Source: an uncultured Peptoniphilus sp.
GTDB lineage: Bacteria; Bacillota; Clostridia; Tissierellales; Peptoniphilaceae
Assembly: GCF_946222045.1 (NCBI RefSeq)
Contig: NZ_CAMILN010000025.1
Location: 1-25,110 of the forward strand
DNA: 25,110 nucleotides
Reading direction: 5' to 3'
Part shown: piece by piece, positions 7,414-15,627 of the stretch
Position numbering within the stretch: the stretch's first letter is position 1
How the letters are laid out: each line of letters starts with the position of its first letter
The notes under the pieces: generated by a model
The model's input: the letters and a program-made list of their open reading frames with translations, nothing else
What the model was told of the DNA's origin: nothing
Databases searched by the model: none
Translations under genes and position numbers: made by a program

Positions 7414-9429
7414 TTAATTTTTGCTTCCCTCAATATCTATTTCATCAAAATTATTGTAATAAGATTGGAGTGCAAGAAGTGAGCCCTTAGCCTTTAAAAC
7501 TATTTCATCAAATTCTTCTTCTTCATCAGATAATAGAATTATGGCACCACCGACTCCAATTGTAGCCTTATCCTCTTCAATAAGCGCAGTTCTTATGACA
7601 ATATTAAAATCCATTGTTGAATTATTTGATATATATCCAATGGTTCCTGAATAAACACCTCTAGGATAATTTTCAAGTTCGTCAATTATCTCAAGTGTTC
7701 TCTTTTTAGGAGCTCCTGTCATAGAGCCACCTGGAAATGTTTTTTCAAGAACTTCTATTATATCAACATCATCTTTAACTTTTCCAGAGACTGTTGTCAC
7801 AAGTTGGTGCAAAGTTTTATAAGTTTCTACATCCATAAGTTTTGGAACTTCTACTGAACCAATCTCACAGAATTTACCCAAGTCATTTCGGAGAAGATCA
7901 ACAATCATTAAATTTTCTGACTTAGTCTTTTCTTCACTTCTAAGCTCTTCGATTAATCTCTGGTCTTCTTCTATTGACTCTCCTCTTTTTATAGTACCCT
8001 TAATTGGCTTAGTTGAGACAATTTTATTTTTATCAACTTTTAAGAATCTTTCCATTGATGAAGATGCAATCTTTAATTCATCAAAAGGCAAGAAGGCACT
8101 ATATTGTCCAGGACTTTTCTCCCTGAGCGCCATATAATACTTCTTTCCATCAATTTTGTCAAAGATATCAAGTCTATTTGTAAGGCAAACTTCATAAGTT
8201 TCACCTGCACGAATTAAATCTTTTATTTTTAAAATATCTTCTGTGTAGGTTTTTTTATCTTTTACAAATTTTAATTTTGGAAAATCTCTTCTTCTTGTTA
8301 CTTCTTTTTTTATTTCTATCTCTTTACTTAAAAGTTTTTTTATATCTTCCTTCCATTCCAAGTCATCCTTATAAGAAAGAAGATATAATTTTCTTTCCAG
8401 GTGATCATATACAAGTGCCCTATCGCAATATTTGAAGTAGGCGTCAGGATATGGGTAAGAATACTTATTTGTAAGCTTCTCTGTATCCTTCTTTAATTCA
8501 TATCCAAAGTAGCCAATATAACCTAATTGAAAGTCAAAATCTAAGTTCTCATCGTATTCCCACCTAGGTCTATGATTCTTTAGGTAATCAAAGATATCTT
8601 CTTCAAAAATTTCTTTTTCATCTGAATTCACAAAAGTTTTTTCTACTATTTTTTTGTCAACATCATACTTTATTGTGTGGCCTCTTTTTTCACCTTGAAG
8701 TCCAAAAATAGAAAATCTTGAAAGACCTTCTTCTACCTTACTGCTATCAAGCCATAGAGTCTTATCATCATATTCATAAAGTCTTTCATATAGCTTTCCT
8801 GTATCAAGATCTTTTTCAATTATTTCATAAGCAAGTTGATTTTTATTATAAAAGTCTCTAGTAATATTTATAAAGTTTTTTATTAATTCTTCTCCACAAT
8901 CACTTGCAATTGACTCTGGATGAAATTGGAGACCATAAATTGGCTTAGTTTTGTGAGAAATCCCCATAACAATTCCGTCAGGTGTTCTTGCATCAATTTC
9001 AATCTCATCGAGTTCTTTATCTTTACAGGTAAGAGAATGATACCTAGTTACAATAAAGTTATTTCTTATTCCCTTAAAGAGACCCTTGCCATTGTGGATA
9101 ACAGGACTCTGTCTTCCATGCATTGGTTCCTTTGCTCTTACAACTTCTCCACCATGATAGTAATAGATTCCTTGGTGTCCAAGACAAATCCCTAGAATAG
9201 GCTTATCTAATTTCTCAATTATTTCCCTGCAAACTCCAAAGTCTTTTTCTTTGTCTGGACTACCAGGACCAGGAGAAATAATTACATTATCAAATTCTAA
9301 GCTTAACATTTCATCATAAGTCATTTCATCATTTTTAATTACTAATGGTTCAATTCCTGAAACCCTTCCAATTAACTGAAATAAATTATAGGTATATGAA
9401 TCGTAATTATCTATTATTAATGATTTCAT
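7414..9429 (-). CDS. pabAB: Aminodeoxychorismate synthase, PabA-PabB fusion
   Basis: A 671-residue fusion. Residues 1-195 are a class I glutamine amidotransferase with the nucleophile C82 in GICLGHQG and H170/E172 in LQFHPES. Residues about 200-665 are a chorismate-binding domain with KPIKGT (K477), the ENLMIVDLLRNDLG block and the PGGSMTGAPKKR block. The Lys in PIKGT marks aminodeoxychorismate synthase (PabB); anthranilate synthase TrpE has Ala there. It therefore turns chorismate and glutamine into 4-amino-4-deoxychorismate for folate. There is no trp gene nearby, which agrees. The start overlaps the aroQ stop by 4 bases (ATGA) with GAGGAGG just upstream, indicating translational coupling. 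Amidotransferase-first fusions occur in several bacterial and eukaryotic lineages. Confidence 0.93.
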   Translation of the reverse strand: MKSLIIDNYDSYTYNLFQLIGRVSGIEPLVIKNDEMTYDEMLSLEFDNVIISPGPGSPDKEKDFGVCREIIEKLDKPILGICLGHQGIYYYHGGEVVRAKEPMHGRQSPVIHNGKGLFKGIRNNFIVTRYHSLTCKDKELDEIEIDARTPDGIVMGISHKTKPIYGLQFHPESIASDCGEELIKNFINITRDFYNKNQLAYEIIEKDLDTGKLYERLYEYDDKTLWLDSSKVEEGLSRFSIFGLQGEKRGHTIKYDVDKKIVEKTFVNSDEKEIFEEDIFDYLKNHRPRWEYDENLDFDFQLGYIGYFGYELKKDTEKLTNKYSYPYPDAYFKYCDRALVYDHLERKLYLLSYKDDLEWKEDIKKLLSKEIEIKKEVTRRRDFPKLKFVKDKKTYTEDILKIKDLIRAGETYEVCLTNRLDIFDKIDGKKYYMALREKSPGQYSAFLPFDELKIASSSMERFLKVDKNKIVSTKPIKGTIKRGESIEEDQRLIEELRSEEKTKSENLMIVDLLRNDLGKFCEIGSVEVPKLMDVETYKTLHQLVTTVSGKVKDDVDIIEVLEKTFPGGSMTGAPKKRTLEIIDELENYPRGVYSGTIGYISNNSTMDFNIVIRTALIEEDKATIGVGGAIILLSDEEEEFDEIVLKAKGSLLALQSYYNNFDEIDIEGSKN

Positions 9430-9866
9430 TTTTCCTCCTCTAAATAATTTTTTAGGTAAAGTATTGCTTTCTCATAGCCGGCAATTCCCAAGCCTTCAAA
9501 AGATTTTATTGCATAATCTCTTATAAAGTTAACCTGTCTAAAGTCTTCTCTCTCCGAAACTTTTGATATATGAACTTCAACTGTAGGAAGGCTTACTGCT
9601 TTTAGAGCGTCGAGGATTGCAACACTTGTGTGAGTATAAGCGGCTGGATTTATTATAATTCCATCAAAGTTTTGATAAGCTTCTTGAATTTTGTCAACGA
9701 TAGCTCCCTCGTGATTTGATTGGAAGTGTTCAAGTTCAATATTTTCTTCAAGACCAATATTATTAACTCTTTTCAAAAGAGTTTTATAGTTCTCACTTCC
9801 GTAAATATTTACTTCTCTTATTCCCAGCATATTTATATTAGGTCCATTAATCACCAATAATTTCAT
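9426..9866 (-). CDS. aroQ: 3-dehydroquinate dehydratase, type II
   Basis: A 146-residue type II dehydroquinase, a small flavodoxin-like protein that usually forms a dodecamer. Signatures are the NGPNINMLGIRE opening, the catalytic Tyr in NIYG, the NPAAYTHTSVAILDAL block and EVHISKVSEREDFR. It converts 3-dehydroquinate to 3-dehydroshikimate. The frame extends to a TTG at 9875, but ATG 9866 has AAGGAAG nine bases upstream and begins the conserved sequence. It overlaps the end of the fusion gene upstream by 20 bases and pabAB downstream by 4, so translation is tightly coupled. The use of the type II enzyme, rather than AroD type I, is consistent with AroE being a stand-alone domain in the adjacent fusion. 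Confidence 0.95.
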   Translation of the reverse strand: MKLLVINGPNINMLGIREVNIYGSENYKTLLKRVNNIGLEENIELEHFQSNHEGAIVDKIQEAYQNFDGIIINPAAYTHTSVAILDALKAVSLPTVEVHISKVSEREDFRQVNFIRDYAIKSFEGLGIAGYEKAILYLKNYLEEEK

Positions 9867-11358
9867 AGTTTTCAACTTCCTTTATGATTAAGTTTAAATT
9901 TTCTGTCTTATCTTCTATTACATCAATCTTTATTTTAGCTAGATTTTCATAAATAATTTTTCTTTCACTATAAAGCTTTTTAAGGTTTTCCAAATTTTTT
10001 GATAGTGGTCTTCCAGATGTTTCTAGTTTTTCTAAATCCCTATTTAGATAAATTACAAGAGAATTTTGCATGATAAAATCCCTATTCTTTTCTCTTAGTG
10101 GAGTCCCACCTCCTGATGCAATTACAAGTCCATTCTCCTTGCTAATATCTTCCAATACTTTGCTCTCTAAGTCTCTAAAATATTCTTCGCCTTTTTCTTC
10201 AAAGATTTCTGGAATTGTTTTGGCTTCCTTCTCTTCTACTAATTCATCAATATCGAAAAAATCCCTATTTAGTTCCTCTGCTAAACTCTTTCCCATTGTA
10301 GTTTTTCCAGATGAAGGCATACCAATTAAAATTATATTTTCCATATCAGCTTTTAATTTTTTGTAAATTTTTGTAATTAAAGATTCATCTAATTTTCTGC
10401 CTAAAAAAAGCTCACATGCAAAGAAGGCTTGAGCAACTAGCATCATAAGGCCCGACATAATTTTTATATTTAACTTTTCTCCGTCAATTAAGAGTTTTGT
10501 CTTCAGTGGATTATAAATTAAATCTATAATCGCTTCTAAATTATTAAATTTATTTAAATCTACTTTTGATTCCATATTATTGGGATACATACCAACAGGT
10601 GTTGCATTAATTATAACTTCAAAGTCACTAAATTTATCTAGCGAATCATAGTTATCCTCGCTAGACCTACTTATTACTACAAATTCTTTTGCTCCCTTGT
10701 CCCTGACAAGCTTTTGTAGCATCTTACTTGCTCCACCTGATCCTAATATTAATACTTTTTTCCCTTTTAAATCAATCTCATAAAAATTTAAACTGTAATC
10801 AAAGCCTAGGTAGTCAGTATTATAACCTATTAATCTTCCATCCCTATTTACTATTGTATTTACTGCTCCAATTTCTCTAGCAAGTTCATCTAGCTCATCA
10901 AGATATTTTATAGAAACTTCCTTGTAGGGAATTGTAACATTTATTCCCTTGAACTTTTTAGACTTAAAAAATTCATCAAGTTCTTTTCTTTTTATGTCCC
11001 TTAAATTATAAGTGTAGTCTGCTAATAGTTCGTGAATCTCTTTGGACTTACTGTGAGATAAATTTTCACCAATTAAACCATATTTAAAGTTGTCATTTTT
11101 AATTTTTGATGTGATTTTTTTACTTTCTCTAAAAATTTCTTTATAAATAGGATCTACAATATTTTTAAACTCTCTATCAATTTCATTTTCTAATTTTTCT
11201 ATTATTTCTTTTTCTCTATTTTTATCTTCTATACTTATATTGTTGTTTAACTTGTAAAGACCAACTTCTTTTATTATCTTCATTCTCTCTTCAAGTAGAG
11301 CGATTATTTTCTTATCTATACCATCTAAAATTTTCCTATCTTCTTTTAGATCTCTCAT
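9847..11358 (-). CDS. Trifunctional fusion: chorismate mutase - shikimate dehydrogenase - shikimate kinase
   Basis: A 503-residue protein with three domains. Residues 1-88 resemble an AroQ-class chorismate mutase: R8, R25, K36, D45 and R48 match E. coli PheA R11, R28, K39, D48 and R51 by eye, while the position of Q88 looks like Thr. Residues 90-335 are AroE: SHSKS at 101-105, K146 in NVTIPYK, D182 in NTDYLG, the NADP loop GSGGAS at 206-211 and NATPVGMYP at 251-259. Residues 339-503 are AroK: P-loop GMPSSGKTT at 346-354, D369/D371, R395, GGG at 416-418 and R450. No ribosome site precedes the Met at 339, so a separate kinase is unlikely. It would take dehydroshikimate to shikimate 3-phosphate and also convert chorismate to prephenate. 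The start overlaps aroC by 4 bases (ATGA). Confidence 0.9.
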   Translation of the reverse strand: MRDLKEDRKILDGIDKKIIALLEERMKIIKEVGLYKLNNNISIEDKNREKEIIEKLENEIDREFKNIVDPIYKEIFRESKKITSKIKNDNFKYGLIGENLSHSKSKEIHELLADYTYNLRDIKRKELDEFFKSKKFKGINVTIPYKEVSIKYLDELDELAREIGAVNTIVNRDGRLIGYNTDYLGFDYSLNFYEIDLKGKKVLILGSGGASKMLQKLVRDKGAKEFVVISRSSEDNYDSLDKFSDFEVIINATPVGMYPNNMESKVDLNKFNNLEAIIDLIYNPLKTKLLIDGEKLNIKIMSGLMMLVAQAFFACELFLGRKLDESLITKIYKKLKADMENIILIGMPSSGKTTMGKSLAEELNRDFFDIDELVEEKEAKTIPEIFEEKGEEYFRDLESKVLEDISKENGLVIASGGGTPLREKNRDFIMQNSLVIYLNRDLEKLETSGRPLSKNLENLKKLYSERKIIYENLAKIKIDVIEDKTENLNLIIKEVENYEIIGD

Positions 11359-12440
11359 TTTTCACCTTCCATAATTAGGTCAAGGATAGCTATTGCTGTA
11401 ATCATCTCGATTGCAACAAGTGCTCTTGGCACAATTGAAGGGTCATGTCTCCCCTCAATTTTTAATTTTTCATTATTTTTATTCTTTAAAGATATTGTAT
11501 CCTGAATTTTTCCTATAGAGCTTGTTGGTTTAACAGCTGTCCTAAAGACTATGGGCATACCTGTAGAAAGTCCACCAATTATTCCCCCGTGGTTGTTTGT
11601 CTTAGTTTTGACATCTTTGTCTTCATAATAATAGGAGTCATTATGTGTGCTTCCTAACATTTTTGCTGCTCCAAAACCACTTCCAAATTCAATTCCCTTA
11701 ATTCCTGGTACAGAAAACACTGCATGAGAAATTACAGATTCTATAGAGTCAAAAAAAGGTTCGCCAATTCCCACAGGCATATTTAATATAAAAGTTTCAA
11801 CTACTCCACCTATGGAGTCTTCTTCCTTTTTAGTTTTTAAAATCTCTTCCTTCATTTTTTCTCTTGAAGAGGGGTTTAATACAGGAAAATCTTGATTTTT
11901 AAAGTCAGAAAAATTTTCTTCTTTAATACCTTCTAAATATATTTCATCATCTTTAGCTAAACCTATACTTTTTATCCTAGAATAAATTTTTATTCCTCTT
12001 TTATTTAAAAGGTCTTCTGCAATTGAACCTCCAATAACTATAGGAGCTGTCATCCTGCCAGAAAATTGTCCTCCACCCCTGATATCGTTATAAGATGAAA
12101 ATTTTACAAATGCTGGATAATCCGCATGAGATGGTCTTGGCTTATCTCTTAAATTATCATAGTCCCTAGACCTTTGGTCCTTATTTTTTATTATGGCACA
12201 AAGAGGTGCACCACAAGTTAGTCCATCTACCTCACCACTTACAAGCTGGTATAAGTCTTTTTCTTTTCTAGGAGTTGAAAATTCATTTCTACCTGGTCTT
12301 CTTCTTTCAAGATTTTTTGTAATTAAGTCCTCGTTTATCTTATATCCTGCCTTAATTCCATCAATAACTAGCCCAATTTCTTTTGAGTGTGACTGACCAA
12401 ATAAAGTTACTTTATAATTTTTACCAAAACTATAGGACAT
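11355..12440 (-). CDS. aroC: Chorismate synthase
   Basis: A 361-residue FMN-dependent chorismate synthase that removes phosphate from EPSP to give chorismate. Family signatures are all present: GQSHSKEIG at the N-terminus, RRRPGRNEFSTPR, RPSHADYPAF, GGGQFSGRMTAP, GIKGIEFGSGF, NNHGGIIGG with STGMPIVFRTAVKP, and GRHDPSIVPRA near the C-terminus. The length is normal. The first His motif usually reads GxSHG; here it is GQSHSK, a mild variation. GGGAGG lies eight bases before the ATG, which overlaps the aroA end by 11 bases. The stop overlaps the next start by 4 bases. It needs reduced FMN; no flavin reductase is seen in the window. Confidence 0.96.
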   Translation of the reverse strand: MSYSFGKNYKVTLFGQSHSKEIGLVIDGIKAGYKINEDLITKNLERRRPGRNEFSTPRKEKDLYQLVSGEVDGLTCGAPLCAIIKNKDQRSRDYDNLRDKPRPSHADYPAFVKFSSYNDIRGGGQFSGRMTAPIVIGGSIAEDLLNKRGIKIYSRIKSIGLAKDDEIYLEGIKEENFSDFKNQDFPVLNPSSREKMKEEILKTKKEEDSIGGVVETFILNMPVGIGEPFFDSIESVISHAVFSVPGIKGIEFGSGFGAAKMLGSTHNDSYYYEDKDVKTKTNNHGGIIGGLSTGMPIVFRTAVKPTSSIGKIQDTISLKNKNNEKLKIEGRHDPSIVPRALVAIEMITAIAILDLIMEGEK

Positions 12441-13665
12441 GATTTTTACCTCCCAGTGACTCTAAATCCTTATAAAAATCTTTATAGGACTTTTTCACAC
12501 ATTCACTATCTCTTATTTTTACCGGTCCCTTTGCAAATCCTCCTGCGATTGCAGCTGACATTGCAATCCTGTGGTCATTAAAAGAATCTATTTCACAAGA
12601 TTTAAATTCCTTTATACCCCTAAAAGAAAAAGAGTCTTCTCTCAAAGAAACTTTTATACCAAGTCTTTGCAATAATTCTACCGTTGACTTTACCCTATCA
12701 CTTTCTTTTAATCTCAATCTTTTAATGTTTTTAAATTCTATTTCTTTTCCATAAACTCCACATAAGACAGATAAAATGGGGATTGTATCAGGAATATTTT
12801 TTGCATCTATTGTTATCTTTTTTTTAGAGTCACTTTTCTTTATAAATTTATATGAATCTTCAGAAATATTTTCTAAGCCAAGTTTATAAAAATACTTTAA
12901 GGCTTCTTTATCTCCTTGAATTGAGTCCTTATCTAGGCCCCTAACTTCCACACCTGAAGCTAAGAAAAAAAGGGCATTAGACCAATCTTTTTCAACAATA
13001 TAATCTTGTCCAATAAAATTTCCATTACAGGAATAGGAATTTCCACTTTCCTCTACCTTAACTCCAAATTTTTTCATTACATCTATTGTCATATCAATGT
13101 AGGGTTTGGATTCTGTTTCTGTTGTAAGCTTAATCTGACAGTCTTCTCCTGCTCCTCCTGAAGCCAACATGAGACCCGAAACAAATTGAGAGGATATATT
13201 GCCAGGAAGTTCGAATTTATAATCTTTTAATTTACCATTTATAAAAATTTTTTCTTTCTCTTCTCTTATAGAAACACCATGTTTTGGCAGTAAATCAAAA
13301 TATACAGAGTTAGTCCTTCCAATTAGGCTCCCCCTTCTTATAATTTCTGCTTCCATTCCAAGAGCTCCGAGAATAGGCAAGATAAACCTCAAAGTAGTTC
13401 CACTCTCCCCAACATCAATTATTACTCTCTTATTAAATTCTTCAGGTGGTGAAATATGAAACTTATTCCTATCTCTCTCAACTTTAACTCCCAAAGCCTC
13501 AATAGAATTTAAAGAAGCTTCTATGTCTTTAGATAGGTTCTCAATCTCTAAGATAGACTTACCCTTAGCGAGACCTGCACAAAAAATGGCCCTATGAGCA
13601 TAAGATTTTGAAGTAATCCCCGAAATTTTTCCTTTTAATTTCTTGTTTTCTACTAGTCTATTCAT
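12430..13665 (-). CDS. aroA: 5-enolpyruvylshikimate-3-phosphate (EPSP) synthase
   Basis: Transfers enolpyruvate from PEP to shikimate 3-phosphate. About 411 residues with the expected blocks: LKGKISGITSKSYAHR near the N-terminus (GxxSKSxxHR), GESGTTLRF in the PEP site, GNISSQFVSGLMLA, RLRLKESDRV and NDHRIAMSAAIAG near the C-terminus. The ESGTTLRF form, with Phe where E. coli has P101, is of the clostridial kind; sensitivity to glyphosate cannot be judged by eye. The frame runs to a TTG at 13683, but ATG 13665, which overlaps the aroB stop by 8 bases and leads straight into the conserved region, is preferred. It is slightly shorter than the usual 425-430 residues. Confidence 0.95.
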   Translation of the reverse strand: MNRLVENKKLKGKISGITSKSYAHRAIFCAGLAKGKSILEIENLSKDIEASLNSIEALGVKVERDRNKFHISPPEEFNKRVIIDVGESGTTLRFILPILGALGMEAEIIRRGSLIGRTNSVYFDLLPKHGVSIREEKEKIFINGKLKDYKFELPGNISSQFVSGLMLASGGAGEDCQIKLTTETESKPYIDMTIDVMKKFGVKVEESGNSYSCNGNFIGQDYIVEKDWSNALFFLASGVEVRGLDKDSIQGDKEALKYFYKLGLENISEDSYKFIKKSDSKKKITIDAKNIPDTIPILSVLCGVYGKEIEFKNIKRLRLKESDRVKSTVELLQRLGIKVSLREDSFSFRGIKEFKSCEIDSFNDHRIAMSAAIAGGFAKGPVKIRDSECVKKSYKDFYKDLESLGGKNHVL

Positions 13666-14701
13666 TATCTTTTCCCAATTCAATAATTTCTCTTAATTCA
13701 TTAAAGTTCATCTTCTTACTTATAACTTGTCCAATTTTAGTAGGAAGGATAAGGTTGATCATATTATTTTTTATCTTTTTATCATGTTTTAAAACTTCCA
13801 AAATTTTATCTGTGTCAAATTCATAATGTACTGGCAAGTTGTGATTTTTGTATGCTTCAATTAAGTCTTTATAAAAGTCATCTTTTGCAAGTCCTAATTT
13901 ATAAGCTGCTCTTGCCATATAAATAGTTCCTATTCCAATACTCTCTCCATGATTAAGCTTATAATTTGATAAGGATTCAATACCATGACCTATTGTGTGG
14001 CCAAGGTTTAGTTTTTGTCTCTTCCCCTTATCTCTTTCATCATCTCTTACAAAATCTAGCTTTATATTGATAGATTTGTAAATAATATTTTCATAATCTA
14101 TCTTATCTGCTGATTTTAAATAGTCAAAAAGTTCCCTATCCTTTAATATAGAATATTTGAAAATCTCTGCAAGCCCATTATTAATATTTCTCTCGTCAAG
14201 AGTTTCTAAAAAACTGTAATCAATATGAACGTATTTGGGAAAATAGAAAGACCCAACTTGATTTTTTAAATCCATAAAGTTAATTCCATTTTTACCGCCA
14301 ACAGAGGAGTCTATCATTGATAATAAAGTTGTAGGAACAGCAATAAAATCAATCCCTCTTAGATAAGTTGAGGCAATAAAACCTCCTAGGTCGCCAACTA
14401 CTCCTCCACCAAAGGAAATTATAGCATCACCCCTGTTAAAATTATTTTCTACAAGAAATTTATTGATCTCAACATAATTTTCAATGGACTTTGACCCTTC
14501 ACCTGGACTTATTTCAAAAATATAGTAAGAAAAGTCCTTCATTATATTTTTTATCCTTTCTCTGTATATAGAAAAGACATTTTCATCAGTAATAAGCAAA
14601 AATTTTGATTCGCTTCTTCCTCTTAAAAAATCTATTAACTTGTCGTCACTTTTATATTCAATATTTATTTTATAATTATTTTCTTTTACTAGTATTTCCA
14701 T
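13658..14701 (-). CDS. aroB: 3-dehydroquinate synthase
   Basis: A 347-residue NAD- and metal-dependent cyclase making 3-dehydroquinate from DAHP. Signatures: FGGGVVGDLGGFIAS with the nucleotide loop, RGIDFIAVPTTLLSMIDSSVGGKNGIN, the Glu metal ligand in NGLAEIFKY, and the two His ligands in LNLGHTIGHGIE and NHGESIGIG. It is the first gene of the eight-gene aro/pab operon. GGGGTG stands four bases before the ATG. Upstream lie 90 bases between the terminator of the zinc transport operon and this start, which must contain the operon promoter. Confidence 0.96.
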   Translation of the reverse strand: MEILVKENNYKINIEYKSDDKLIDFLRGRSESKFLLITDENVFSIYRERIKNIMKDFSYYIFEISPGEGSKSIENYVEINKFLVENNFNRGDAIISFGGGVVGDLGGFIASTYLRGIDFIAVPTTLLSMIDSSVGGKNGINFMDLKNQVGSFYFPKYVHIDYSFLETLDERNINNGLAEIFKYSILKDRELFDYLKSADKIDYENIIYKSINIKLDFVRDDERDKGKRQKLNLGHTIGHGIESLSNYKLNHGESIGIGTIYMARAAYKLGLAKDDFYKDLIEAYKNHNLPVHYEFDTDKILEVLKHDKKIKNNMINLILPTKIGQVISKKMNFNELREIIELGKDNE

Positions 14702-14729
14702 AAAACACCCCTAAGTATTCACTCCCTCT

Positions 14730-14758
14730 ATCATAAATCATAGGCAGTCATAAATAAA
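14730..14758 (-). promoter_or_regulatory. Probable aro/pab operon promoter region with direct repeat
   Basis: Two overlapping TATGAT -10-like hexamers occur on the minus strand (14742-14737 and 14735-14730); the second has a weak TTTATT at 17 bases. The octamer ATTTATGA occurs twice, its starts 17 bases apart, around these boxes. No T-box, riboswitch or leader peptide fits in the 90-base space. The assignment is tentative. Confidence 0.3.
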
Positions 14759-14785
14759 GAATTCATCAATATTTTTATCGTATTA

Positions 14786-14820
14786 AATAAAAAACTGGAG
14801 AAAATACATATTCTCCAGTT
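14786..14820 (-). terminator. Rho-independent terminator of the zinc transport operon
   Basis: A perfect 10-bp stem, AACTGGAGAA with TTCTCCAGTT, around an eight-base loop, followed on the minus strand by TTTTATTT. It lies 15 bases after the permease stop codon and isolates the aro/pab operon from the transport genes. Confidence 0.9.
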
Positions 14821-14835
14821 AAAGATTTTATAAAA

Positions 14836-15627
14836 CTATTTTTTCTTTATAATTAGTAAAATTGTTAAAAATAAGACTCCAATTAATACAATTGCACCAC
14901 CTGGTTTTAAGCCTAAATAAAAGGATGATATTAAGCCAAGCATGGTAAAAATAAATCCAAAAATTGATGCCAATACAGTTGTCTTTAAGTATCCAACTTT
15001 AAACTGCATGGCACAGGCTACTGGCACAACCATTAGGGATGAAATTATTAAAATCCCAACGGTCCTTGCAGATACAGATATTGTAACTGCAATTAAGATC
15101 ATAAAAATTAAATTTATCCTGTCTACATTAACCCCAGAAAGTCTCGCAGATGACTCATCAAAGGAAATGTACATTAAGTCCACAAATAAATATGAGAACA
15201 AGAAAAATACTATTATTGAAACTCCAAGTATTAAATAGAAATCTAACTTTGGAATAGCTATGATAGATCCAAATAAATATTCCTCAAAGTTTGCACTGGT
15301 CTTAACAAAGCCTGAAAAAAGTGATGCAAGACCAATTCCTGTACTCATTAAGATTGCCGAAGAAATTTCTTGGTATCCTGGAAATTTCGTCCTAACATAT
15401 TCAAGAAATATGGATCCAACAACGCAAAGTATTAGGGCTCCAATAACAGGAGAAGTAGAAGTTATAAGTCCAAGCATTACACCAGCAAGGGAAACATGGG
15501 ATAAGGCATCTCCAATTACGGATATTTTTTTATTTACAACTACAACGCCCATGCAAGGGATTATTATAGATAAAAAGGCTCCAACAATTAAGGCCTTTAT
15601 CATATATGAATACTGAAAAATTTCCAT
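14836..15627 (-). CDS. znuB: Zinc/manganese ABC transporter permease, ZnuB/AdcB/MntB family
   Basis: A 263-residue integral membrane protein of the ABC-3 permease family, with about seven or eight hydrophobic segments spread through its length and few charged residues. The block GDALSHVSLAGVMLGL at 39-54 is the usual N-terminal family signature, and the segment with DESSARLSGVN near 160 is the coupling region. It would form the channel through which the ATPase upstream drives metal import. Its start shares one base with the ATPase stop (TAATG). The operon terminator follows. The metal cannot be read from the permease; zinc is inferred from the His-rich binding protein and the Fur-family regulator. 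Confidence 0.92.
   Translation of the reverse strand: MEIFQYSYMIKALIVGAFLSIIIPCMGVVVVNKKISVIGDALSHVSLAGVMLGLITSTSPVIGALILCVVGSIFLEYVRTKFPGYQEISSAILMSTGIGLASLFSGFVKTSANFEEYLFGSIIAIPKLDFYLILGVSIIVFFLFSYLFVDLMYISFDESSARLSGVNVDRINLIFMILIAVTISVSARTVGILIISSLMVVPVACAMQFKVGYLKTTVLASIFGFIFTMLGLISSFYLGLKPGGAIVLIGVLFLTILLIIKKK

Noticed and set aside
7414..9429. Anthranilate synthase (TrpEG fusion) as identity of the pabAB gene.
   Set aside because: The PIKGT motif has the Lys of aminodeoxychorismate synthase, pabC is nearby and no trp genes are seen.
15260..15616. A 118-codon plus-strand frame inside the permease gene region.
   Set aside because: It is a shadow of the hydrophobic permease coding sequence, without a ribosome site or recognisable motif.
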